Assembly: GCA_963920575.1 (NCBI GenBank)
Contig: OY986966.1
Coordinates: 21,337,656 to 21,401,655 of the forward strand
Origin: Narthecium ossifragum
Taxonomy: Eukaryota; Streptophyta; Magnoliopsida; Dioscoreales; Nartheciaceae
Length of the DNA stretch: 64,000 nt
Direction of reading: 5' to 3'
This document shows positions 23,054-33,527 of the stretch, one piece after another. Position 1 is the first letter of the stretch, and the number at the start of each line of letters is the position of its first letter. The position numbers were made by a program, and so were the translations under genes. The notes under the pieces were generated by a model. The model was not told where the DNA came from and made no database searches. It was given only the letters and a program-made list of their open reading frames with translations.

Positions 23054-23605
23054 ATGGTGGATTCTAGGGGATTGACAGCCCTCACCTTAAACTTGAAGGT
23101 AGGGTTGCGTTGTCCGGTGGGGGCTTCGGCGGAGGCGCTCAACCCGGCGGTCCTGGACGCGACGCGAAGCCTGCCTGGCTGCTTCCCGACATGGAGGGGT
23201 TACGTGGGTCGACAGGGTCGAGGGGTCCTCAGTCACTCGGTTACTTGAGGCCTTAGGAAACTGAAATCATACCGTCCAACGTAAAAGGGACGGTCAGGAT
23301 CCTATCTGGTGGGACCTATTAATCAATCACCACTATTCTCTGCGAGAGCAGGTCGATGGTCGGCATCGAGGTGGGCGACGAGGGTGGGACGTTTGGTGGG
23401 GAATCGCGATGGATCTGAGAGGACGGCAGCAACGGTGGAGAGGCAAGCCAGCGTGCTTTTGGCTACTCCGGGGATGGGGAGAAGGGGGCGGAGGCGGGAA
23501 ATGAGGAAGGCAGTTTATCGCGAAGGGGCCCAGAGGGCCCCCATCCTCCTCCGCTTCAGCTCTTACCCCATTGTCGTCATCCTCTCGAACATCACCGTTG
23601 AGGAG
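23054..23605. other. G+C-rich MULE interior split by the retrotransposon composite
   Basis: The frame that ends at the insertion (from about 23309, reading PIVVILSNITVEE) continues in the same phase after the composite at 41157 (reading RFKYHLLHFANHLA) when one AGGAG copy is removed. This supports a clean insertion, but I do not recognise the protein and the frame may be accidental. Confidence 0.4.
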
Positions 23606-23774
23606 TGATAACGCGTGAAAAGTGCACAAATCGCCCCTTTAACTAGGTCCTATTAGCCTCCGAGCAATGCTATTTTGATGGTCTATTGTGCATTTCAGGT
23701 ATAAGAGCCTTCAACGAAGGTTAGATCAAGTTTGGGGCTAAAACGAAGTGATTTTGGCAATCTTGCGTGAAGGA

Positions 23775-23947
23775 GATCGATCTGCATACTAATGGAGATC
23801 GATCTCATTATTCCAGCAAGAAGCGGTCCAGTCGAAGCAAAGGAGATCGATCTTCATCCTGAAGGAGATCGATCTTGGTCGGGCGTATTCCAGATCCAGA
23901 GTTCGCAGAACGAAGGAGATCGATCTTCTTCCCTATGGAGATCGATC
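23775..23947. promoter_or_regulatory. Three GATCGATC pairs in U3 of LTR A1
   Basis: Starts are 23775/23797, 23845/23867 and 23918/23940, each exactly 22 bp apart; pairs repeat every 70-73 bp. The last copy ends 65 bp before TATAAATA. LTR A2 has the same set beginning at 31561. Confidence 0.8.
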
Positions 23948-24012
23948 TCATTTGATGCTGGGAGAAAAATAAAGGGCTGAGATCTAATCCGAGTTAGGGT
24001 TTTATTAAGGCT

Positions 24013-24020
24013 TATAAATA
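24013..24020 (+). promoter_or_regulatory. TATA box of LTR A1
   Basis: TATAAATA follows the conserved GATCTAATCCGAGTTAGGG box. The copy in LTR A2 is at 31799. Confidence 0.7.
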
Positions 24021-25170
24021 GGTGTTAGGAGAGGATTTTTGGCAGCCACCCATAGGCGAATTTTCCTATCCTCCTGAGTGTTTCCTTGGTCCTTCTTCCT
24101 CCATAAACATTAGGGTTAGATCTTGAAGATAGATCCATGTTGGGAGCGCATCATCAACCTTCTCCGATGGATCGTCTCTTCAAGATGAGTAGCTAAATCT
24201 TTTGTCTAGGAAATTCTATGATGTAATAGGGAGTTTATTTCGGTTTTCCTATGGATCTGAGCATGTACTTTATGATGGTTTAATGGATTAAATTCGGATT
24301 TTATATATCTATTGGTAATAGTTCTTATGGTGAATGTTTTGTTTGCTCTTTGTGCCCTAATTTCGGTCGGTCTTATCTCGGTTTTTCCGTGAGTATACAG
24401 CCGGATTTTGTGAAAACTCAAAACACAAAAGTCGTAGATCTTTGTCTTAGCTTTCCAACGAATCTTGAATCGCCTTGTTTCGAGTTCGGATGTGAAAGTT
24501 ACGCTGAGATTACGATCGCTGGTTTTGAGCTTTGCATGTTAGAGGCTAGGATTAGGACTTGTTCAAGTTGCTTTCATGCTAGAACCATGTTAGATCTTTG
24601 GATTGGATTCTAAACCCTAGCTTATGATTGTAGGAGTGCTAGAACCACTGCCTTAATGCTAGAACCATTAAGACCTATGATTGTAACCTACGATTCATTC
24701 TTTATCTTTATCGATTAGGCGATCTCAAAGTGCTAGAACCACTTTGATTATTTTCATACCAATTATCCGCTGATTTGTTCTTCATTCCGACATAGGCTTC
24801 TAATGAATCTATGTTGAGTGATAGTGGACCTAGCCGATCTTCTATCAACCCTAGAAAACCATCTTGAACTTATTGAATTGCTCTTATCCTAGGAATGCCT
24901 AGATAGCTCTCGATTACGGATTAGAACTTCCTAGCCTTTTCTCTATTGTTATTCTCCCAATTTAGTTTAAAAGACCAACTATCATCTATCTTTCTTAACT
25001 TTTGATTTAGAACTATGCATGGTAATTAGGCTTAATCCTGTTTTCCCTGTGGACCGACCCGGACTCATCGCTATCTACCCCTTAAGTAGTTAGTAGTGTT
25101 TCGGTTTATAAATTTGTAATTTTGGCGTCCTTGTTAAGGTAACGACACTTTTCAAGGCGTGTCAGAATTT

Positions 25171-25188
25171 TGGCGCCGTTGCCGGGGA
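25171..25188 (+). other. Primer-binding site, complementary to tRNA-Asp
   Basis: TGGCGCCGTTGCCGGGGA starts six bases after LTR A1. It is complementary to the 3' end of plant tRNA-Asp, the primer usual for Athila-type elements. The second A copy has it at 32957 and element B at 39615-39632 (minus strand). Confidence 0.9.
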
Positions 25189-25433
25189 TCACGGTTTATT
25201 AAGTTTGAATTGCTTAGTGTAGTTTTATTTTAATTGGTTATCTTTATTTCTGTCATCTATTATATAAAAGACCAAAAATAGTACTAGTTCTAATATTTCC
25301 TATCTTTTTGATCGTGTGTTAGGGACTTTGACGAAGCACCTTCCAAGCGGAGAAGGAGCATCGGTCAAAGCCTCACCGAGATAGCACTGGGAGTATCTCT
25401 AAACCTTGGTTGTTCTTGTGATGTGGTATATGG

Positions 25434-28400
25434 ATGAATGTTAGTGAAGATTCAGATTTAAATATTACATTGCAAGAATTCTTGAATTCTCGTGCTGCAT
25501 TGCTTAGACCTGTGAATATTTCACCTGATTCATCCATGGAGAACCATAACGTAGATGATCCTCATGATCATGATGGAAATCCGACCCATCATGAAGATCA
25601 AGGTCGCATGAATATGAAGGACTTTTACATTCCTACCTCATTTACTTCAAATTCATGCATTCAACCCCCAGTAATAGGAGCTGCCCACTATGAAATCAAG
25701 CCTCAGTTCCTTCAATCTCTTCCTGCCTTTCATGGTCTGTCTCATGAAGATCCCTACAACCATATAGAAGAGTTTATCTTGATCAGTTCAACCGTGAAGG
25801 TTAATAATTTCACTGATGATGCTTGGAAATTGAAACTCTTTCCCTTTACTCTCAAGGGCAAAGAAAAATATTGGCTTACATCTTTAGAGCCCAGATCTAT
25901 CACGACTTGGCCTCAACTTCAAACCCAGTTTCTTGCTAAATTCTTTCCAATTACCAAGACCAGTGATCTTAGGAAAGAGATTTCATCTTTCAAACAAGCT
26001 GATGATGAACTTTTCCATGAAGCTTGGGATAGATATAGGGAACTCCTTAGGAAGTGTCCTCACCATCAATTCCCTCAATGGGCTATCATAGAGAATTTTT
26101 ATAATGGGCTTAAGGAGAGACACCAAATGACTATTGATGCCGCCTGTGGAGGAGTGTTTATTACGAATCCTCTTGATGATTCATGGAGGCTTTTTGAAAG
26201 ATTAGCTGAGAATTCCCAACACCATGCTTCATCTTCTAGGAATACCAGAGAGTTGCCCAATCAAGCTAGACCTAGAGGTACCCTGGAATTAAATGAATCT
26301 ACTCGTTTAGCCCAACAAGTAGACATTCTAAGTAGGAAGCTTGACCAAGTTTTGACTCAGACTACAAACCAAGTAGTATCTTCAAATTCTTCAAATCCTT
26401 CAAATCCGTCAATGCCATCTTATACTGCAGATGTATGTTTCTTATGTTCAAATTCTGATCACGATGTCACGGATTGTCATTTAGCTCCTCAATATCCTGA
26501 ATTAGTTCAGGAACATGTGAATGCAATTTATAATCAGTCCAAACCAGCTTATGATCCATATTCTAATACATATAATCCTGGTTTACGCAATCACCCAAAT
26601 TTCTCTTGGAGAACACCTGGACAGCAACCTGATTCCTTTAATCCAAGACCACCTAGGAACAATCAAAATCCGGGTTTTCCTCCTAAATTTCAACCTCAGT
26701 ATAAGCCTCCTCAAAATTTTCCTTCCCAAGGACCATATCAATCTCAACAGCATCAACCTTGGGGAGGCACGTCATATGGAGCACCGCTACCTCAACAACC
26801 TCAAAACCAACCTTCTTTTCCCCAACCGAACCAAGGTCCAGCTATGGATGAATATACCAAAATACTCCATTCTCATACTCAAGCATTGGCTAAGTTAGAA
26901 GCTCAAATGGGGCAAATAGCTAACGCCTTGTCTAAAAGAGAAGAAGGTACCTTACCAAGTCAACCCATTCCTAACCCTAGAGGTCAACATTCCGTAGAAT
27001 CCTCCCATGAACATGTCCAAGCTGTCACTACTCTACGAAGTGGGAAGACCTTTGCTAATATTGAGAAACCAGATGATGAATGTCCTAATAATGATCTTAT
27101 ATCTCAACCTCTCAATGCAGCTCCATCTACTTCTCAAGTTCCATTAGATAGAGACTTGCATGCATCTAATGATGAGGTGTTACCCAAAACTTCAATTCCT
27201 ACTCCTCATGATTCTACTTCGTTGCCTGAGCCGAATCCTAGGACATATGTTCCGAAAATTCCTTTTCCTGAGGCCCTGGTAGATCCGACTTCACGTCCTT
27301 CCAAAAATTCTAAACTTGATGAGATGGTTGAAGTTTTCAAGAAAGTTCATATCAATCTTCCTCTGTTGGATGCTATCAAACAAATTCCTTCTTATGCGAA
27401 ATTTCTGAAAGATTTATGCACTCAAAAGCGTCGATCTAGATCTCATGTTTCCAAAAAGATTTTCTTGACTGAACAAGTAAGCTCAATCCTTCGTAGTGAT
27501 ATTCCTCCTAAATTTAAAGATCCAGGTACTCCTACTATTTCTTGCACTATAGGAAACCATTTGATTGATGGAGCTTTACTTGATTTAGGAGCGAGCGTGA
27601 ATCTCATGCCTCATTCGTTATATTCCAAGTTTGGTACAGGAGAACTTAAACCCACTGCTATGACTCTTCAGTTAGCTGATCGTTCAATTAAAACCCCACG
27701 GGGTGTGCTTGAAGATGTTCTAGTTAAAGTTGGTCAATGTGTGTTTCCTGTGGATTTTGTGGTGTTGGATATGGAACCAAGCTTGCAAACTAAGAAAAAT
27801 GTTCCTATAATTCTTGGTCGACCTTTCTTAGCTACAGCTAATGCTTGCATTAATTGTAGGGATGGTATTAAGACACTTACTTTTGGGAATATGGAATTGA
27901 AATTGAATATTTTTCATACGTCAAAACGCCATGCATATGATGATGATTGTTTCATGATAAACGCAATGATAAATGATGATGATATTGATAAGTGTGTGGA
28001 TGAGGAGGTGAATAAAATAGTGCATGATGATGATGATGATGTGTTTAGTGGAAGTTATAAACGTCCATGTGAGTTTGCTGTCTTGGACGATGATGAGATA
28101 ATAGTTAAAAATGCTTTACCGGATCTTAATGTTGATTTTCCAGAGTTGAAAGATGAAGTGGTAGATGTGAAGGATGATTCACCTATTTGTGATGTTAATA
28201 ATCTTAATCTTGTTGAGGATGCGAGAAATGATAGTTTATACACGGAGGTATGTAAGATTTCTTGGAAGAAAATTCCGATTGATCCTGGACCTCATATTTC
28301 TTCGACTCTAGGTTTACCGTCTTTGATTATGCCACCTAAATTCAGTCATCGGAGAATTTTTAAAGATGGTGATAAAGTTTGGTTGTTCAAGGCCAAACTA

Positions 28401-28601
28401 AGGGTATCCCCCGGTAAGCCTAGGCCTGGGTGGATCGGCCCATTCATCGTGCACCGGACTCTTTCCCACGGGATTATTAAAATCCGTCATATTAAATCCG
28501 GCTCAATTTTTAAAGTGAAGGGTCATAGGTTAAAACCTTATATTGAAAATCCTCCCCACCGTGATCCGACAATGACATTGGCGGAGTCACATTATAAGTG
28601 A
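25434..28601 (+). CDS. Athila-like Gag-protease polyprotein lacking RT, RNase H and integrase core
   Basis: One open frame of 1055 codons. Retrotransposon Gag (about residues 85-260, PAFHGLSHEDPYNHIEEF) is followed by a zinc knuckle CX2CX4HX4C at 335-348 (starting CFLC), a Pro/Gln/Asn-rich stretch and a coiled-coil-like segment ILHSHTQALAKLEAQMGQ. TLRSGKT (533-539) is typical of this lineage. The aspartic protease has DLGAS at 717-721 and ILGRPFLAT at 793-801. After an acidic region (840-935), the frame passes into an integrase C-terminal tail (about 976-1040, GDKVWLFKAKLRVSPGKPR). Reverse transcriptase, RNase H and the integrase core are absent, yet the frame is uninterrupted. The element must borrow these enzymes. 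Confidence 0.92.
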   Translation: MNVSEDSDLNITLQEFLNSRAALLRPVNISPDSSMENHNVDDPHDHDGNPTHHEDQGRMNMKDFYIPTSFTSNSCIQPPVIGAAHYEIKPQFLQSLPAFHGLSHEDPYNHIEEFILISSTVKVNNFTDDAWKLKLFPFTLKGKEKYWLTSLEPRSITTWPQLQTQFLAKFFPITKTSDLRKEISSFKQADDELFHEAWDRYRELLRKCPHHQFPQWAIIENFYNGLKERHQMTIDAACGGVFITNPLDDSWRLFERLAENSQHHASSSRNTRELPNQARPRGTLELNESTRLAQQVDILSRKLDQVLTQTTNQVVSSNSSNPSNPSMPSYTADVCFLCSNSDHDVTDCHLAPQYPELVQEHVNAIYNQSKPAYDPYSNTYNPGLRNHPNFSWRTPGQQPDSFNPRPPRNNQNPGFPPKFQPQYKPPQNFPSQGPYQSQQHQPWGGTSYGAPLPQQPQNQPSFPQPNQGPAMDEYTKILHSHTQALAKLEAQMGQIANALSKREEGTLPSQPIPNPRGQHSVESSHEHVQAVTTLRSGKTFANIEKPDDECPNNDLISQPLNAAPSTSQVPLDRDLHASNDEVLPKTSIPTPHDSTSLPEPNPRTYVPKIPFPEALVDPTSRPSKNSKLDEMVEVFKKVHINLPLLDAIKQIPSYAKFLKDLCTQKRRSRSHVSKKIFLTEQVSSILRSDIPPKFKDPGTPTISCTIGNHLIDGALLDLGASVNLMPHSLYSKFGTGELKPTAMTLQLADRSIKTPRGVLEDVLVKVGQCVFPVDFVVLDMEPSLQTKKNVPIILGRPFLATANACINCRDGIKTLTFGNMELKLNIFHTSKRHAYDDDCFMINAMINDDDIDKCVDEEVNKIVHDDDDDVFSGSYKRPCEFAVLDDDEIIVKNALPDLNVDFPELKDEVVDVKDDSPICDVNNLNLVEDARNDSLYTEVCKISWKKIPIDPGPHISSTLGLPSLIMPPKFSHRRIFKDGDKVWLFKAKLRVSPGKPRPGWIGPFIVHRTLSHGIIKIRHIKSGSIFKVKGHRLKPYIENPPHRDPTMTLAESHYK

Positions 28602-28675
28602 TCGTTCGTTAACTTCGTCGGGCTAGCGACGTTAAACCGAGCGCTTGATGGGAGGCAACCCATCGATTTCTAGTA
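28601..28675 (+). other. Conserved post-pol block with TGGGAGGCAACCCA
   Basis: After the stop codon, GCGACGTTAAACCGAGCGCTTG and TGGGAGGCAACCCA follow. Element B has the matching block on the minus strand at about 37480-37525, also directly after its open frame. TGGG/CCCA can pair around a six-base loop. Similar blocks are familiar after pol in Athila-type elements; the function is not established here. Confidence 0.6.
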
Positions 28676-28848
28676 GTTACTTGCTCTTTATTTATTTATT
28701 TGCTTTTCATAAGTTTTGTCGTTTATTTTTTTTTTATCTCTGTGTGCATGGTTGCTGTATGTTTAGACCTTGGGGGTAGTGTGAGTAGGTGCTGATTGAG
28801 GGCAGAATCTAGGTTAATCACCCTGGTTCTGCAGTTCAGGATGAAAGA

Positions 28849-28948
28849 GATCGATCTCCATGGCTTTGGAGATCGATCTTCTTGGACCAAGCACGTACCT
28901 AGGTGATAGACTAATCCAGATCGATCTCCTTACCCCTTGAGATCGATC
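28849..28948. promoter_or_regulatory. Two GATCGATC pairs in the internal region of element A
   Basis: Starts are 28849/28871 and 28919/28941, 22 bp apart, as in the LTRs but outside any LTR. A TATA-like TATTTATATA follows at about 29142, about 195 bp downstream. Confidence 0.7.
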
Positions 28949-29139
28949 TCTATCGGGATCCTCGAAAAATTAAAAAAAAAGGAAACAGAGCAACCAAGCT
29001 GGACTCAAACTCGGACCGCCGGCCTTCCACCGCCTTCCTTACAACCGGCTTTCCTTAAATCCTTACCTCCTTCTGTCCTTAATTCCGATTCCGACTAAGT
29101 GTCCTAAAGCCTATCTACCTCTCTTAGAGGCGGTGAAAT

Positions 29140-29663
29140 TCCCTATTTATATACCCATTAGCCTTGTGCTTCACTACTGTTAGCCATAGCCGCGGGTGGG
29201 TTCTTCGAGCATCTTCTCCAGTTCCAGCGTGGAGAGCAGCTTCGTCGGCGTTCCAGAGAGGATTCTACTAGCAAGTCGTCCACGGGTTATACGGTAGGGA
29301 TCCCATCTTTTCCTTCTTCCCGTTTCTCTTTTCCCTCGCAGTTCCTGTGTCTTTACCGGCGGAACCCATGGCTTTTGCCATGGATTCCGACCACTGACGC
29401 CGGCGACCAGAGCCGGTGTCCTCCTTATTCCTTTCTCCTTTCTCCTTCGTAGTCTTCTACTTCCTTTCCATTCTGTGATTTTTCTTTCGTTCCCTGAGCA
29501 GCTCACGCTGAGGGACATCTACAACGAAGTGCTTGTCGTCAGTAGACGACAGGATGCACTTCAGCGGGATGTCGCTCGGATTTGCGAGCACTTGGGTATT
29601 TCTTCTACAGCCCCAGCCGACGGCCAGTCTCCTGGACCGTCCGGTCCTCACCCTGCACTTTAG
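29140..29663 (+). CDS. Possible small accessory gene in element A
   Basis: A pyrimidine-rich acceptor ending TGAGCAG lies just before a 54-codon frame reading LTLRDIYNEVLVVSRRQ, then ALQRDVARICEHLGI and a Pro/Ser-rich end (stop at 29661-29663). The first part looks like an amphipathic or coiled-coil helix. A TATA-like motif lies at 29142 and GATCGATC pairs are upstream, so a separate spliced transcript is possible. The start codon and first exon are not identified. I do not recognise the protein; it may equally be an env-position remnant. Confidence 0.3.
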
Positions 29664-31369
29664 TGTTTACATGTTCATAGGCCTTTACCGAGGTGCTTGA
29701 CTTTTGTGGAGGAGCACTGTGTTTTTGGTCGTTTGTACGACATTTTTGTACTTAGCTCATCTCTGTTCTGGCTTGGCATTTTGATGTATTTACTTACTTA
29801 CTTTTGATTCTGGGGTGGGTCCTGTGGGTGTGCATACCTGGTTTGATGTGGATGTGTAATATGGTGATGGTCCTTATGATTAAATCTTGTTTTCATGCAG
29901 GTGGAAGCATAGGGTAGTTTACTTTTCCTGTCAATGTGTAATGAATGTTTGTACTGCCCTTGGGCTGATTGAATAAATAAAGGAGATGCTGCCCAATTTT
30001 TCTCTAATTTTACATGATTATTCCATTATTTTCTTCTGTGCGATCACGGGGTATTTCTTCTAATTTTCTCCAGGCTTCTGCTGTTACGATCTGCCGTTCA
30101 TAGGGATGTAAGCCCCGAACATACTTCGTCTTCAAGATTAACTCTGATTGGCACAAATGGTTTTACCTCTCCCAAAGGATACTACTTTATCCAGGCTTAT
30201 GACAACAATGTTTCATCAGGTTATCTCTACCCCATACCTCATTTACGTGCTTGAGGACAAACCCGTCTAAGTTGGGGGGTGTGGCATTTATAGATTTCAT
30301 GCTTAATATGTTAAGATAACAACATATTGTACATCCCTTTAATTGTGCCAAAGGAAGGAAATTATGAGAGTTATGGACAAAGATGCTTGTTTTAGAAATT
30401 TATTTTATGAATTATTCTGATGCTCGTCTGGTATATAAGGGACAGTAAATTTTTACAATGCCTGATATTACTTCTATACTTTTACACTTTTACCATGATT
30501 TAAGGATAGCTTGACATATCCTACTGCACATGTTCACTTTCACATGTTGAAGAGTTGACATTAGATTCTAAGCCTAAAACTGGGATAGATTTACAGTTCT
30601 TTGTCATGTCATAGAAGATACATGAATACATGCAATTTTCTGTTCGAAAAAAAAAAATGAGTATGTGTCTGAAAGTGTAGGGTGTTCAACTTAGTAACCG
30701 GGCAGTGTGCCTAGCCAGCGTGCTGTTCGCGTAAAACAGTTGAATTACCTGAAATGAAGTGAAAAAAAAAGGGCTTCATACTTAGTAACCGGGCAGTGTG
30801 CCTAGCCAGCGTGCTGTTCGCGTAAAACGGTTGAAGTTCCTTGTAAAAAAAAAAAGAAAAAAAAGAAAAAAAAAACAAAGAACAGAGATTGTTATGTGAT
30901 AAGTGGAAAATATATGCTGACTCAGGATAGTGATCTTGAATAGTTGAATGTTTGGATATAATGGAGACTCAGAAGCATGTGAAACTCTATTCACACACGG
31001 GAGTGTTAAAGTTATTTTTGATCATGAGTAAATATGTTGAAGTATTGGAAGTATGTTATGACATGTTTTGCTTTGCTATATCTTTATGTGACTAGAAGTT
31101 GAAGGGTACGTTCATGGGTAATATTTCTGATTCATGCATTAGAGTTGATGATTCTTATGATGGATTTCTAATGGCATAGTAAAGGGGATGTATTGATGTT
31201 TGTGGGTATCATCACCGGAAACCCTCAGGAGACTATAACTCCTCCACTGGGGCCACCCAGGGGTTTAAAGGCTTGTTACACATGCTAAGTGTAATCGTGA
31301 GACCTACGAAAGTGGCTAGTTAGGTTTACTGCTTTATGTTTATTTTTATCTGGCTTTGCTCGAGGACTA
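29664..31369 (+). other. Non-coding 3' region of element A
   Basis: No supported gene. It holds a second polypurine-like AAGTTGGGGGGTG at about 30270, the twin GTAACCGGGCAGTGTGCC repeats (30683-30840), long A runs, and a conserved stretch before the final polypurine tract (CACCGGAAACCCTCAGGAG near 31214) that element B also has in inverse orientation near 35210. Confidence 0.6.
30683..30840 (+). repeat. Twin copies of a roughly 65-bp conserved motif in element A
   Basis: Each copy contains TTAGTAACCGGGCAGTGTGCC, CCAGCGTGCTGTTCGCG and TAAAAC(A/G)GTTGAA. The two copies are separated by an A-rich tract and followed by another. Element B carries the same doubled motif, inverted, at about 35588-35755, also with poly-T (A-rich in its sense) between and beside the copies. 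Confidence 0.8.
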
Positions 31370-31391
31370 GCAAAGATCAAGTTGGGGGGTG
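31370..31391 (+). other. Polypurine tract of element A
   Basis: CAAAGATCAAGTTGGGGGGTG directly precedes LTR A2, the expected position for plus-strand priming. Confidence 0.85.
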
Positions 31392-32950
31392 TGATAACGC
31401 GAGAAAAGTGCACAAATCGCCCCTTTAACTAGGTCCTGTTAGCCTCCGAGCAATGCTATTTTGATGGTCTATTGTGCATTTCAGGTATAAGAGCCTTCAA
31501 CGAAGGTTAGATCAAGTTTGGGGCTAAAACGAAGTGATTTTGGCAATCCTGCGTGAAGGAGATCGATCTGCATACTAATGGAGATCGATCTCATTATTCC
31601 AGCAAGAAGCGGTCCAGTCGAAGCAAAGGAGATCGATCTTCATCCTGAAGGAGATCGATCTTGGTCGGGCGTATTCCAGATCCAGAGTTCGCAGAACGAA
31701 GGAGATCGATCTTCTTCCCTATGGAGATCGATCTCATTTGATGCTGGGAGAAAAATAAAGGGCTGAGATCTAATCCGAGTTAGGGTTTTATTAAGGCTTA
31801 TAAATAGGTGTTAGGAGAGGATTTTTGGCAGCCACCCATAGGCGAATTTTCCTCTCCTCCTGAGTGTTTCCTTGGTCCTTCTTCCTCCATAAACATTAGG
31901 GTTAGATCTTGAAGATAGATCCATGTTGGGAGCGCATCATCAACCTTCTCCGATGGATCGTCTCTTCAAGATGAGTAGCTAAATCTTTTGTCTAGGAAAT
32001 TCTATGATGTAATAGGGAGTTTATTTCGGTTTTCCTATGGATCTGAGCATGTACTTTATGATGGTTTAATGGATTAAATTCAGATTTTATATATCTATTG
32101 GTAATAGTTCTTATGGTGAATGTTTTGTTTGCTCTTTGTGCCCTAATTTCGGTCGGTCTTATCTCGGTTTTTCCGTGAGTATACAGCCGGATTTTGTGAA
32201 AACTCAAAACACAAAAGTCGTAGATCTTTGTCTTAGCTTTCCAACGAATCTTGAATCGCCTTGTTTCGAGTTCGGATGTGAAAGTTACGTTGAGATTACG
32301 ATCACTGGTTTTGAGCTTTGCATGTTAGAGGCTATGATTAGGACTTGTTCAAGTTGCTTTCATGCTAGAACCATGTTAGATCTTTGGATTTGATTCTAAA
32401 CCCTAGCTTATGATTGTAGGAGTGCTAGAACCACTGCCTTAATGCTAGAACCATTAAGACCTATGATTATAACCTACGATTCATTCTTTAACTTTATCGA
32501 TTAGGCGATCTCAAAGTGCTAGAACCACTTTGATTATTTTCATACCAATTATCCACTGATTTGTTCATCATTCCGACATAGGCTTCTAATGAATCTATGT
32601 TGAGTGATAGTGGACCTAGCCGATCTTCTATCAACCCTAGAAAACCATCTTGAACTTATTGAATTGCTCTTATCCTAGGAATGCCTAGATAGCTCTCGAT
32701 TACGGATTAGAACTTCCTAGCCTTTTCTCTATTGTTATTCTCCCAATTTAGTTTAAAAGACCAACTAGCATCTATCTTCCTTAACTTTTGATTTAGAACT
32801 ATGCATGGTAATTAGGTTTAATCCTGTTTTCCCTGTGGACCGACCCGGACTCATCGCTATCTACCCCTTAAGTAGTTAGTAGTGTTTCGGTTTATAAATT
32901 TGTAATTTTGGCGTCCTTGTTAAGGTAACGACACTTTTCAAGGCGTGTCA
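31392..32950 (+). mobile_element. LTR A2
   Basis: It has the same 1559-bp length as LTR A1, with roughly 15-18 substitutions by eye. It is followed not by flanking DNA but by another primer-binding site and the start of a second A internal region, so it joins two tandem A units. Confidence 0.95.
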
Positions 32951-33219
32951 GAATTTTGGCGCCGTTGCCGGGGATCACGGTTTATTAAGTTTAAATTGCT
33001 TAGTGTAGTTTTATTTTAATTGGTTATCTTTATTTCTGTCATCTATTATATAAAAGACCAAAAATAGTACTAGTTCTAATATTTCCTATCTTTTTGATCG
33101 TGTGTTAGGGACTTTGACGAAGCACCTTCCAAGCGGAGAAGGAGCATCGGTCAAAGCCTCACCGAGATAGCACTGGGAGTATCTCTAAACCTTGGCTGTT
33201 CTTGTGATGTGGTATATGG

Positions 33220-33527
33220 ATGAATGTTAGTGAAGATTCAGATTTAAATATTACATTGCAAGAATTCTTGAATTCTCGTGCTGCATTGCTTAGACCTGTG
33301 AATATTTCACCTGATTCATCCATGGAGAACCATAACGTAGATGATCCTCATGATCATGATGGAAATCCGACCCATCATGAAGATCAAGGTCGCATGAATA
33401 TGAAGGACTTTTACATTCCTACCTCATTTACTTCAAATTCATGCATTCAACCTCCAGTAATAGGAGCTGCCCACTATGAAATCAAGCCTCAGTTCCTTCA
33501 ATCTCTTCCTGCCTTTCATGGTCTGTC
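33220..33527 (+). pseudogene. Truncated second copy of the element A gag frame
   Basis: It repeats the first 103 codons of the frame at 25434 almost identically and stops abruptly at PAFHGLS where the inverted LTR B begins. The rest of the A unit is missing. Confidence 0.9.

Larger units (their letters stand above)
23606..25164 (+). mobile_element. LTR A1
   Basis: A 1559-bp LTR runs from TGATAACGCGTGAAAAGTGC to CACTTTTCAAGGCGTGTCA. LTR A2 (31392-32950) has the same length and differs at roughly 1% of sites by eye. The U3 has three GATCGATC pairs and a TATA box (24013); R/U5 contains the CTAGAACCA words typical of this group. Small frames within it (23792-23980, 24350-24613) are translations of repeat sequence, not genes. 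Confidence 0.95.

Noticed and set aside
23792..23980. Short frames rich in EIDL and GDRS words (also at 2268-2492, 18179-18584 and 31578-31766)
   Set aside because: They are translations of the GATCGATC pairs in LTRs, not proteins.
25171..25188. Part of a tRNA-Asp gene
   Set aside because: It is only an 18-base complement of the tRNA 3' end directly after an LTR, so it is the primer-binding site.
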